Source of the DNA: Tannerella sp.
GTDB taxonomy: Bacteria > Bacteroidota > Bacteroidia > Bacteroidales > Tannerellaceae
DNA length: 14,497 nt
Assembly (NCBI GenBank): GCA_031268395.1
Contig: JAIRXI010000081.1
Coordinates: forward strand, 1-14,497
Direction: 5' to 3'
Each line of letters starts with the position of its first letter. The first letter of the stretch is position 1. Position numbers and translations under genes: made by a program. Under the pieces are notes generated by a model. It searched no databases and had not been told where the DNA came from. It saw nothing but the letters and a program-made list of their open reading frames with translations. Of the stretch, positions 6,821-14,398 are shown in pieces.

Positions 6821-7284
6821 TCCACGGGAAGAAACGCTTTATCCGCGAGCGACTTCTTGCTGTCAGACCGATTTGGAGTCAGCCCATACAAGATGCCGGG
6901 AGGATTTTCGAAATGTTTCTAATGGGTCGCTATTTTTTGTATAAATGGCAAGTGGTTATATATAAGGGCCATACGCAGCTCAAAATGTTTGAGACAAATC
7001 CGCTCCGACCCTTTTTCTCCGAACTTCTTATTTGGAATAATTCTATTTAACGAGGAAAAGATTATTTTTTTTCGAAAATACCAAGTCACTGATTTGTGGG
7101 ATTTTTGACGAACAGGAATAATTAAACGGGAAAAAACGAGATCTATCCCGACTGGGCCGGAAGGGTGATTTATTATTGAAAGGACTTTTCCTTTCCGCTA
7201 AAAGGGGTAATATTAAGTAAATACAAGCATACCGTTAATAATCAGCGAAATGTAAAAACATAAGATTTCCACGGTCATCGAAAT
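6821..7284. other. AT-rich intergenic region upstream of dnaA
   Basis: No coding frame of substance is seen in these 464 bases. The region contains a perfect 10-base AT palindrome, TTATATATAA (6956-6965), bracketed by ATGGC (6945-6949) and GCCAT (6968-6972). It also has CGGGA/TCCCG arms (7127-7131 and 7146-7150) and a GAAAGG-ACTTTT-CCTTTC hairpin (7178-7195). The only DnaA-box-like match is TTATCCGCG at 6839-6847, two mismatches from TTATCCACA. It is AT-rich beside dnaA, so an origin is possible, but no box cluster supports that. I see no tRNA, riboswitch or clear terminator. Confidence 0.5.
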
Positions 7285-7316
7285 TTTGTTTCTTGCAAAA
7301 AAAAAATCGACCTTTG
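7285..7316 (+). promoter_or_regulatory. Probable dnaA promoter
   Basis: TTTG (7285-7288), 20 bases, then GACCTTTG (7309-7316), a match to TAnnTTTG except at the first base. The inferred start near 7321 excludes the in-frame TTG at 7286 as the dnaA start and leaves leaders of about 25 bases to ATG 7346 or 40 to ATG 7361. Confidence 0.55.
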
Positions 7317-7360
7317 CGGAGTTATTGTATATATGTATTATAAAGATGTTTTTTAAAGAT

Positions 7361-8764
7361 ATGCAACCTAATTATCTGTCATTGTGGCATAAATGTTTAG
7401 AGATTATCAAGGACATTGTCCCTGAAGCGGCTTACAGGACGTGGTTTCTTCCCATTGTACCTATATCGTACGAGCATAAGAAATTTACGATACAAGTACC
7501 AAGCCAGTTTTTCTATGAGTATCTGGAAGAAAAATACGTGGGCGTATTGAAAATGACGCTGTTTCGTATTTTTGAAGAAGGCGTTATCTTGAATTACAGG
7601 GTCGTAATGGAAAAATCCGGAAAAAACGGAACAATTGATTATCCTGCCACGAATAGCCATGTGGAATTGAACGGCCCGTCGCCGATTGATATTAAAAAGG
7701 CGCCGCAGCCCTATACAGGATATGCGCCGCAGGATTTTTACCTCCAGTTGAATCCCAAATACACGATTGATAACTTCTTTGAAGGCCCAGGCAATAAACT
7801 GGCGCGCAGAGCCGGCGAAACTATTGCCGACAATCCGGGAAAGACGACCTTCAATCCTCTCTTGCTGTATGGACATTCCGGCGTTGGCAAAACGCATTTG
7901 TGCCACGCGATCGGATTGCGTACACGAGAAATGCATCCGGAGAAAAAGGTCTTGTACGTATCGGCCAATATTTTTCAGATCCAGTATACGGATGCGGTGA
8001 GAAAAAATACGGTCAACGACTTTTTTACGTTCTATCAGAGCCTCGACGTGCTGATTCTGGATGACATCCATGAACTCGTCGGCAAACAGCAAACGCAAAA
8101 CACCTATTTCCATATATTCAATAACCTGCATCAACTGGGCAAACAGTTGGTATTGACCTCCGACAAAGCACCGGCGGAAATCCTCGGCATGGAAGAACGA
8201 CTGATCACGCGCCTGAAATGGGGGCTGACCACGGAAATAGCACGGCCTGACAAAGCGCTGAGAAAAAAGATTCTCCAAAAGAAAATCGAATCCGAAGGGC
8301 TTGTTTTCAAGGAAGATGTAATTGACTACATCGCCGAACACGTGACGGATAATATCCGCGACCTGGAAGGCACGCTGGTGTCGTTGGTGGCTCACTCCGT
8401 AATCGACAACCGGGAAATAGATATTGCTCTGGCTCGCCAGGTAATCAAACAGACCGTATCTGCCAAGCCGGCGGAATCCCTGTCCATCGAAAAAATCAAG
8501 AAGGTAGTCTGCGATTTCTTTCACCTGGAACAGGAACTGATCCATTCTCCCTCCCGAAAACGGGAAATCGTCCAGGCGCGTCAAATTGTCATGTACCTGG
8601 CCAAAGAATATATGCACATGTCACTTTCACATATCGGAAAGATCGTAGGAGGCAAAAATCATGCAACCGTATTGTACGCTTATAATACGGTAAAAGACCA
8701 GATCGAAATCAATAAAACGTTTCGCTCCACGATGGAAATCCTCGAAGATGCGCTGAAAAAATAA
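7361..8764 (+). CDS. dnaA: Chromosomal replication initiator DnaA
   Basis: A 467-residue DnaA, the AAA+ ATPase that binds origin DnaA boxes and melts the duplex. Domain I is residues 1-85 (LWHKCLEIIKD, TWFLPIVP, VPSQFFYEYLEEKYV). A short linker follows to about 128. The AAA+ core has Walker A GHSGVGKT (171-178), Walker B LILDDIH (231-237), sensor-1 region LVLTSDKAP, and the Arg-finger box EERLITRLKWGL with R284. Domain IV, the helix-turn-helix DNA-binding part, has SPSRKREIVQARQIVMYLAKEY (397-417) and IGKIVGGKNHATVLYA (425-440). The canonical GGRDHTTVLHA signature reads GGKNHATVLYA here, so the base-contacting Asp is Asn433. ATG 7361 fits homologues, which start about 9 residues before the first conserved Trp; ATG 7346 is the alternative. 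A strong hairpin terminator lies 53 bases downstream. Confidence 0.97.
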   Translation: MQPNYLSLWHKCLEIIKDIVPEAAYRTWFLPIVPISYEHKKFTIQVPSQFFYEYLEEKYVGVLKMTLFRIFEEGVILNYRVVMEKSGKNGTIDYPATNSHVELNGPSPIDIKKAPQPYTGYAPQDFYLQLNPKYTIDNFFEGPGNKLARRAGETIADNPGKTTFNPLLLYGHSGVGKTHLCHAIGLRTREMHPEKKVLYVSANIFQIQYTDAVRKNTVNDFFTFYQSLDVLILDDIHELVGKQQTQNTYFHIFNNLHQLGKQLVLTSDKAPAEILGMEERLITRLKWGLTTEIARPDKALRKKILQKKIESEGLVFKEDVIDYIAEHVTDNIRDLEGTLVSLVAHSVIDNREIDIALARQVIKQTVSAKPAESLSIEKIKKVVCDFFHLEQELIHSPSRKREIVQARQIVMYLAKEYMHMSLSHIGKIVGGKNHATVLYAYNTVKDQIEINKTFRSTMEILEDALKK

Positions 8765-8817
8765 CCGAAACAGGCATGGGAAAAGTCTTTTTTGAAAGTC
8801 GGAATGGCTATAACAGA

Positions 8818-8850
8818 AAAACTGTTCCGGTTGACAGCCGGAACAGTTTT
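8818..8850 (+). terminator. Intrinsic terminator after dnaA
   Basis: Perfect 13-base arms, AAAACTGTTCCGG (8818-8830) and CCGGAACAGTTTT (8838-8850), around a 7-base loop TTGACAG. The A and T tails on the two arms make it potentially bidirectional. It lies 53 bases after the dnaA stop and should isolate dnaA from nrdJ. Confidence 0.88.
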
Positions 8851-8950
8851 AAACCGGCGCAGTCATTTCAATTTTCTATTCTCGAATCCCATTGCCTGGC
8901 AGTGTGACATTTTCGGGAAATTTTTCGCCCTCCATAAAATAAACAATATG

Positions 8951-8998
8951 GCTGTTGACAGATATTTACAGAGAGATTTCGGGAGACTTTTCAACAGC
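8951..8998. promoter_or_regulatory. Long-range inverted repeat upstream of nrdJ
   Basis: GCTGTTGA (8951-8958) and TCAACAGC (8991-8998) are perfect 8-base complements 32 bases apart, about 47 bases before the nrdJ -7 box. They lie upstream of the predicted transcript, so they could be a split operator or a looping site; nothing identifies the regulator. The sequence does not resemble an NrdR box. Confidence 0.35.
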
Positions 8999-9044
8999 GC
9001 ATATTTTTTTACTGAATCATTCAGGCACAGAAATAAAATATAAC

Positions 9045-9052
9045 TATCTTTG
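9045..9052 (+). promoter_or_regulatory. -7 promoter box of nrdJ
   Basis: TATCTTTG, a perfect TAnnTTTG box, lies 33 bases before ATG 9086. No clear TTG box is found 19-20 bases upstream (9021-9025 reads TCAGG), so the promoter may be weak or activator-dependent. It also overlaps the in-frame TTG at 9050, arguing against that as a start. Confidence 0.6.
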
Positions 9053-9085
9053 TCCCTGACAAAAAAAAGCACGACAACAACGAAG

Positions 9086-11617
9086 ATGGATTTAAAAACG
9101 TACACTTTCGACGAAGCCAACAGGGCTTCACTTGATTATTTCGGCGGCGACGAACTGGCCGCAAAGGTTTGGGTTAATAAATACGCCCTGAAGGACGCTT
9201 TCGGAAATATATACGAAAAAACGCCGACCGACATGCACCTGCGCCTGTCGAGCGAAATCGCCCGTATTGAAAAAAAGTATCCGAATCCTTTGTCGGAAAA
9301 AGAACTGTTCGATTTGTTTGATCACTTCCGGTACATCGTTCCGCAAGGCAGTCCGATGACCGGTATCGGAAACAATTTTCAAATCGCCTCGCTGTCGAAC
9401 TGTTTTGTCATCGGACTGGAAGGAGATGCCGATTCATACGGCGCCGTGATCCGGATTGACGAAGAGCAGGTGCAACTGATGAAACGGCGGGGAGGCGTCG
9501 GACACGACTTGTCCCATATCCGTCCGAAAGGTTCTCCCGTCAAAAATTCGGCACTGACCTCCACCGGCTTAGTGCCTTTTATGGAACGATATTCCAACTC
9601 TACGCGCGAAGTAGCGCAGGATGGACGCCGGGGCGCACTGATGTTAAGCGTATCGATCAAACACCCCGATGCCGAATCGTTTATTGATGCAAAAATGACG
9701 GAAGGCAAAGTCACGGGCGCCAACGTATCCGTAAAAATAGACGACGAGTTTATGCAAGCGGCAGTGAACGACATGCCATACCGGCAACAGTATCCCATCG
9801 ATTCGCCCCTTCCGACTGCCTCCAAAGTCATTGATGCTGCCGCGCTGTGGAAAAAGATTATTTACAATGCGTGGAAATCAGCGGAGCCGGGCGTCCTTTT
9901 CTGGGATACCATCCTCCGGGAATCGGTAGCGGATTCGTATGCCGACCTTGGATTCCGTACCATATCCACCAATCCCTGCGGCGAGATACCGCTTTGCCCG
10001 TACGACAGCTGCCGCCTGCTGGCCATCAACCTGTATTCTTACGTGCTTCAACCCTTTACGAAAGACGCCCGTTTTGATTTTGACCTCTTCAGGAAACATG
10101 TAGCCTTGGCCCAGCGGATTATGGATGACATTATCGACCTGGAAACAGAAAAAATAGACCGTATCCTGGATAAAATAGACAGCGATCCCGAATCGCTGGA
10201 GGTCAAACGGGCGGAGCGGTTCCTGTGGGAAAAAATCAAGAAAAAGACATTGCTGGGTCGCCGTACAGGCGTGGGCATCACAGCCGAAGGAGATATGCTG
10301 GCCGCGTTGAATTTGCGGTACGGCACGGAAGAAGCAACCGATTTCGCCGAAAACGTACAGCGAACGCTAACCCTGGCTGCTTACGGATCGTCCGTTCTGC
10401 TGGCCAAGGAACGCGGCCCGTTCGAGATATTTGATGCCAAACGGGAAGAAAACAACCCGTTTATCAGCCGTCTGAGAAAAGAAGACGAAACGCTGTATAA
10501 GAATATGGTGACGTATGGACGCCGAAACATTGCCTGTCTGACCATCGCGCCGACGGGCACGACCAGCCTGATGACACAGACAACTTCCGGCATCGAACCG
10601 GTCTTCCTTCCGGTTTACAGGCGTCGCAGGAAAGTAAATCCGAACGATGCGTCGATCCGGATCGACTACGTTGATGAAACGGGAGACGCTTTTGAAGAAT
10701 ACACCGTCTTCCATCACAAGTTTGCAACCTGGATGCAGGTAAACGGCTATTCGACCGACCACTTGTACACGTCGGAAGAAATTGACGAATTAGTCAAGAA
10801 ATCGCCCTATTACAAAGCGACGTCCAATGATGTGGACTGGGTGCAGAAAGTAAGAATGCAGGGACGGATTCAAAAATGGGTCGACCATTCGATCAGCGTA
10901 ACGATCAACCTGCCCAACGACACTTCCGAAGAGCTGGTCAACAAACTGTATATTGAAGCCTGGCGTTCAGGCTGCAAAGGCTGCACGGTCTATCGCGAAG
11001 GCTCCCGTTCCGGCGTACTGATAGCGACGGAGAAAAAGAAGCAGACGGTATATCCGGAACCGCTCATGATCGAAAGTACCCGTCCGCGTGAACTGGAGGC
11101 GGATGTGGTTAAATTCCAAAACAACCGCGAAAAATGGATTGCTTTTGTCGGATTGCTGAACGGTCATCCGTATGAAATATTTACCGGACTGGCGGACGAC
11201 GACGAAGGCATCATGCTTCCCAAGAACGTTTCCAAAGGAGCCATTATCAAAAGCCGCGATGAAAACGGACATAAACATTATGATTTCCAGTTTAAGAACA
11301 AGCGCGGTTTTAAGATGACGCTCGAAGGCCTGGACGGCAAGTTCGACCCCGAATACTGGAATTACGCCAAACTGATTTCCGGCGTTTTGCGCTACGGGAT
11401 GCCGATTGACCAGGTAATAAAACTCATACAGGGGATGGAACTGGACAGTGAATCCATCAACACCTGGAAGCACGGTGTGGAAAGAGCCTTGCGGAAGTAC
11501 CTGCCGAATGGAACCGCCGTTGCGGGACAAGTCTGTCCGAATTGCGGATGCGAGATACTGGTCTATCAGGAAGGATGCCTGATCTGTACCGGTTGCGGCG
11601 CCTCCAAATGCGGCTAA
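9086..11617 (+). CDS. nrdJ: Class II (adenosylcobalamin-dependent) ribonucleoside-diphosphate reductase
   Basis: An 843-residue oxygen-independent ribonucleotide reductase that makes deoxynucleotides using a thiyl radical generated from adenosylcobalamin. The ten-stranded barrel motifs are present. C106 in LSNCFVIG and C309 in PYDSCRLLAIN would form the reducing pair. N296, C298 and E300 in NPCGE are the radical Cys and its partners. The phosphate-binding PTGTTSLMTQTTSG motif lies at 489-502. The segment GCKGCTVYREGSR (629-641) is typical of the NrdJ group. The C-terminus (817-842) is Cys-rich with CPNCGCE, CLICTGCG and KC, fitting a zinc ribbon and/or the flexible Cys pair that re-reduces the active site. 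I see no N-terminal ATP-cone. ATG 9086 is chosen because an earlier TTG lies inside the promoter box. malQ follows 18 bases later. Confidence 0.97.
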   Translation: MDLKTYTFDEANRASLDYFGGDELAAKVWVNKYALKDAFGNIYEKTPTDMHLRLSSEIARIEKKYPNPLSEKELFDLFDHFRYIVPQGSPMTGIGNNFQIASLSNCFVIGLEGDADSYGAVIRIDEEQVQLMKRRGGVGHDLSHIRPKGSPVKNSALTSTGLVPFMERYSNSTREVAQDGRRGALMLSVSIKHPDAESFIDAKMTEGKVTGANVSVKIDDEFMQAAVNDMPYRQQYPIDSPLPTASKVIDAAALWKKIIYNAWKSAEPGVLFWDTILRESVADSYADLGFRTISTNPCGEIPLCPYDSCRLLAINLYSYVLQPFTKDARFDFDLFRKHVALAQRIMDDIIDLETEKIDRILDKIDSDPESLEVKRAERFLWEKIKKKTLLGRRTGVGITAEGDMLAALNLRYGTEEATDFAENVQRTLTLAAYGSSVLLAKERGPFEIFDAKREENNPFISRLRKEDETLYKNMVTYGRRNIACLTIAPTGTTSLMTQTTSGIEPVFLPVYRRRRKVNPNDASIRIDYVDETGDAFEEYTVFHHKFATWMQVNGYSTDHLYTSEEIDELVKKSPYYKATSNDVDWVQKVRMQGRIQKWVDHSISVTINLPNDTSEELVNKLYIEAWRSGCKGCTVYREGSRSGVLIATEKKKQTVYPEPLMIESTRPRELEADVVKFQNNREKWIAFVGLLNGHPYEIFTGLADDDEGIMLPKNVSKGAIIKSRDENGHKHYDFQFKNKRGFKMTLEGLDGKFDPEYWNYAKLISGVLRYGMPIDQVIKLIQGMELDSESINTWKHGVERALRKYLPNGTAVAGQVCPNCGCEILVYQEGCLICTGCGASKCG

Positions 11618-11635
11618 GCGGGTAAAGCCCCCGGA

Positions 11636-14314
11636 ATGAAAGTCACGTTTCATATTGAATACCGGGTCGACGCAGGAAAGCAACTGTGCATTGCCGGCGC
11701 GGGCGAATGGCCGTTTGCCGGCATGTGGGAAATGCAGCGCGACGAAAACGGCCGGTGGATGCTTCAAGTAACCATTCCCCCTTCCGTCGGGAGCATAGAC
11801 TACCGGTATCTTTTGGTCGGCGGCGGAAAAACGGTGGCCGAACCGTGGGAAAGGCGGCATCACGCCGTTTTTGATCCCTCCGTAGAGACGTACCATCTGT
11901 ATGATTACTGGCAGGAAACGCCGCCGGACATCGCACTTTACTCTTCCGCCTTCACAAAAGCAGTGTATTATGCAGCACATACGCCCTCCGGAAAGCCGGA
12001 GGCAAACGGCCGTCGCATGTTGGTAATACGTGTGCCGAATCCCCGTGCGGGAAAAAACCGGCGTCCGGCGATCGCAGGCAATCAGGCCGCTTTGGGCTTC
12101 TGGCATCCGGAACAGGCCGGGGAAATGGACGGCACGGATTTTCCGGAATGGGAAATCCGCCTGAATGCAGACGATATGACGTTTCCCCTGGAATACAAGG
12201 TTCTTCTCCGCGACGGAGCGGGACAGACGGTTTGCTGGGAAACCGGGGAAAACAGGAGGCTGGAGCAATTCCCGCCGGAACCCGACGTAACGGTCGTGGT
12301 GTCCGGCTATCCGTACCGGGAGAGCCTCCCGGCATGGAAAGGGGCCGGAACCGTCATCCCGGTATTCTCGCTTCGCTCGGAACAGAGTTTCGGTATCGGC
12401 GACCTGCACGATTTAAAGTTGCTGATAAACTGGGCGGAACAGACGGATCAACGCCTGATTCAGCTCCTGCCGGTGAATGACACGACGCGAACCCATACGC
12501 GGGCAGACTCCTATCCGTACAGCGCCATCTCCATCCATGCACTGCATCCGCTGTATATTTCGCTGGCGGAAATGGGGACGCTGAAAGATGCTGGGAAAAG
12601 GGCTTTTTACCGCCAGGTGCAGCAGACGTTAAACGCCGGAGAAGAGGTGGATTACGAAACGGTTGAGAAGTACAAGACGGACTACTGCCGCGATTTTTTT
12701 GCCGGGGAGGGCGCCTCCGTGCTGGCAGGCGACGCCTTCCGGACGTTTTGGGAAACGGCGCATACATGGCTGGTGCCATACGCCTCCTTCTGCTATTACC
12801 GCGACAAATACCGGACGGCAGACTTTTCCGGGTGGGGCGAACACGCCGTATACCGGCCGGAAAGGGAATACCGGCCCGACGAGACCGTCGACGACCGTGA
12901 AGCCTGCCGGGAAAAAGCGTTCACGTATTTCCTCCAGTTCGTCCTGCATACCCAGTTCAAAGCCGTATCGGATCATGCCCGGCAAAAAGGAATCATCCTG
13001 AAGGGAGACCTGCCGATCGGCATCCACCGCTCGAGCGTGGAAGCCTGGACAGAAGCCGCCCTTTTCGACGGGAACGGGCAGGCCGGAGCGCCTCCGGACG
13101 CTTTCTCGGACAAGGGGCAGAACTGGTCTTTCCCGACATACAACTGGGAAGTCATGGAAAAGGATGACTTTGCCTGGTGGAAAAAGCGGCTCCGCGCGCT
13201 GGAAGACAATTTCACCGCGCTGCGCATCGACCACATCCTGGGCTTCTTCCGCATCTGGGAAATCCCGGTCGACCGGGTGGAAGGCCTGTGCGGTCATTTC
13301 AGGCCGGCGCTGCCCTTTACCGCAGATGAAATCGAAGCCTGGGGACTGACCTTCCGGCACTCCTTTCTCAAGGCGCGTATCCATCGCCGCCATGCCGCCG
13401 AACTGCTGGGCGACGCCGTCGAAACATACCTGTTACCGGAGGAGGACGACTATTTCACGCTGAAACCCTTCTGCGACACGCAACGGAAAGTGGACGACCT
13501 GCTCCGGGGACGCAGGGATCCCGTTTCCGCAAAGATCAGGGCTGCCCTGTTTGCCATTGCCGGCGAAGTCCTTTTCCTGGAAGATCCCCGCGAGCCGGCG
13601 AAGTACCATCCGCGCATTTCCGCATCCGGTTCGTTTGTCTACGGGGAACTGACCGCAGAAGAACGGCAGGCGTTCGACGCCCTTTCCTTCCACTTCTTTT
13701 ACGAACGGCACAACGCCTTCTGGAAAGAAACCGCACTGAAACGCCTGACCCCGCTGGTACACTGTACCGGCATGATGATTTGCGGAGAAGACCTGGGCAT
13801 GATACCCGATCCGGTGCACGAGGTGATGGACCGGCTGCATATCCTGAGCCTGGAACTGGAACGCGCCCCCAAACTTCACGGCCGGGAATTTGCCGATTTG
13901 CAAAGACTGCCCCGCGCGTCCGTCTGCACCACCTCCACGCACGACATGCCGCCGCTGCGTAACTGGTGGAACGAAGACCGCGAACGGACACAGCGCTATT
14001 ACCGGCAGGCGCTGCACGGAGACGGCGCCGCGCCCGCAACCTGTACGCCCGAACTGGCCGGACAGATCCTGCGCAATCATCTGAATGCTTCTTCCATGCT
14101 GACGGTCATTCCCCTGCAGGACTGGCTGGCCTTGAGCGCCGACCTGCGGCATCCCTGCCCGGAACGCGAACGGATCAACATCCCCGCCGACCCGCAGCAT
14201 TACTGGCGGTACCGCATGCACCTCTCGCTCGAAACGCTTTCGACAGCAGACGACTTCAACCGGCAAATCCGCAGCCTGATAGCCGAAAGCGGCAGAAACT
14301 CCTCAACGGAGTGA
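11636..14314 (+). CDS. malQ: 4-alpha-glucanotransferase (GH77) with N-terminal CBM20 starch-binding domains
   Basis: An 892-residue amylomaltase/disproportionating enzyme that transfers alpha-1,4-glucan segments between maltooligosaccharides, acting in maltose and glycogen metabolism. There is no signal peptide, so it should be cytoplasmic. Residues 1-95 and about 125-225 look like two tandem CBM20 starch-binding domains (for example LCIAGAGEWPFAGMWEM and AIAGNQAALGFWHPEQA, each with the start of the Trp-containing sugar site). The GH77 barrel starts near 238 (GTVIPVFSLRSEQSFGIGDL). Catalytic residues are D532 (ALRIDHILGFFRIWEIP, nucleophile), E718 (ICGEDLGMIP, acid/base) and D770 (TSTHDMPPLRNWW). 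The long insert-containing barrel and tandem CBM20s give the plant DPE2-like arrangement found in many Bacteroidetes. It starts 18 bases after nrdJ without a clear Shine-Dalgarno, so co-transcription is plausible although the functions are unrelated. Confidence 0.96.
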   Translation: MKVTFHIEYRVDAGKQLCIAGAGEWPFAGMWEMQRDENGRWMLQVTIPPSVGSIDYRYLLVGGGKTVAEPWERRHHAVFDPSVETYHLYDYWQETPPDIALYSSAFTKAVYYAAHTPSGKPEANGRRMLVIRVPNPRAGKNRRPAIAGNQAALGFWHPEQAGEMDGTDFPEWEIRLNADDMTFPLEYKVLLRDGAGQTVCWETGENRRLEQFPPEPDVTVVVSGYPYRESLPAWKGAGTVIPVFSLRSEQSFGIGDLHDLKLLINWAEQTDQRLIQLLPVNDTTRTHTRADSYPYSAISIHALHPLYISLAEMGTLKDAGKRAFYRQVQQTLNAGEEVDYETVEKYKTDYCRDFFAGEGASVLAGDAFRTFWETAHTWLVPYASFCYYRDKYRTADFSGWGEHAVYRPEREYRPDETVDDREACREKAFTYFLQFVLHTQFKAVSDHARQKGIILKGDLPIGIHRSSVEAWTEAALFDGNGQAGAPPDAFSDKGQNWSFPTYNWEVMEKDDFAWWKKRLRALEDNFTALRIDHILGFFRIWEIPVDRVEGLCGHFRPALPFTADEIEAWGLTFRHSFLKARIHRRHAAELLGDAVETYLLPEEDDYFTLKPFCDTQRKVDDLLRGRRDPVSAKIRAALFAIAGEVLFLEDPREPAKYHPRISASGSFVYGELTAEERQAFDALSFHFFYERHNAFWKETALKRLTPLVHCTGMMICGEDLGMIPDPVHEVMDRLHILSLELERAPKLHGREFADLQRLPRASVCTTSTHDMPPLRNWWNEDRERTQRYYRQALHGDGAAPATCTPELAGQILRNHLNASSMLTVIPLQDWLALSADLRHPCPERERINIPADPQHYWRYRMHLSLETLSTADDFNRQIRSLIAESGRNSSTE

Positions 14315-14398
14315 CTGTTTCGTTAAAGAACCCGCGCAGCGCGCTGTTTGACAGGACATTTACGGCAGAACAGTGATATGCTGCCGGTCGTTGAATAC
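14315..14398. other. Spacer between malQ and array 2
   Basis: These 84 non-coding bases include CCCGCGCAGCGCGC (14331-14344), which could form a short GC hairpin but has no T-run after it. No convincing terminator for malQ is visible before the repeat array. Confidence 0.4.

Larger units (their letters stand above)
8765..9085. other. Intergenic region between dnaA and nrdJ
   Basis: Apart from the terminator (8818-8850), the inverted repeat (8951-8998) and the -7 box (9045-9052) listed separately, I see no gene here. An 83-codon frame at 8792-9043 runs straight through the terminator hairpin and looks non-coding. The part from about 8870 on is AT-rich. No cobalamin-riboswitch core is visible although nrdJ encodes a B12-dependent enzyme. 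Confidence 0.55.

Noticed and set aside
6839..6847. TTATCCGCG as a DnaA box marking oriC
   Set aside because: It is a single site with two mismatches to TTATCCACA and no companion boxes, which is not enough to call an origin.
7147..7172. Signal recognition particle RNA core (CCGGAAGG-like GGCCGGAAGGGT)
   Set aside because: Only the GGAA loop with its closing pairs matches. The conserved flanking AGCAG side of the symmetric loop and the long helix are absent.
7286..7360. Longer DnaA N-terminus starting at TTG 7286
   Set aside because: The added codons overlap the predicted promoter boxes, translate to a poly-Lys and hydrophobic stretch not seen in DnaA, and the family start fits ATG 7361 (or 7346).
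8792..9043. 83-codon plus-strand frame between dnaA and nrdJ
   Set aside because: It contains the perfect 13-base terminator hairpin and the inverted repeat, shows no family motif and has no Shine-Dalgarno.
8851..9085. Cobalamin riboswitch before the B12-dependent reductase
   Set aside because: No B12-box or conserved riboswitch core is visible, and the predicted leader from the -7 box to the ATG is only about 29 bases.
10967..12409. 480-codon minus-strand frame crossing the nrdJ/malQ boundary
   Set aside because: It is antisense to two well-identified genes, has no recognisable domain and no promoter or ribosome binding site.
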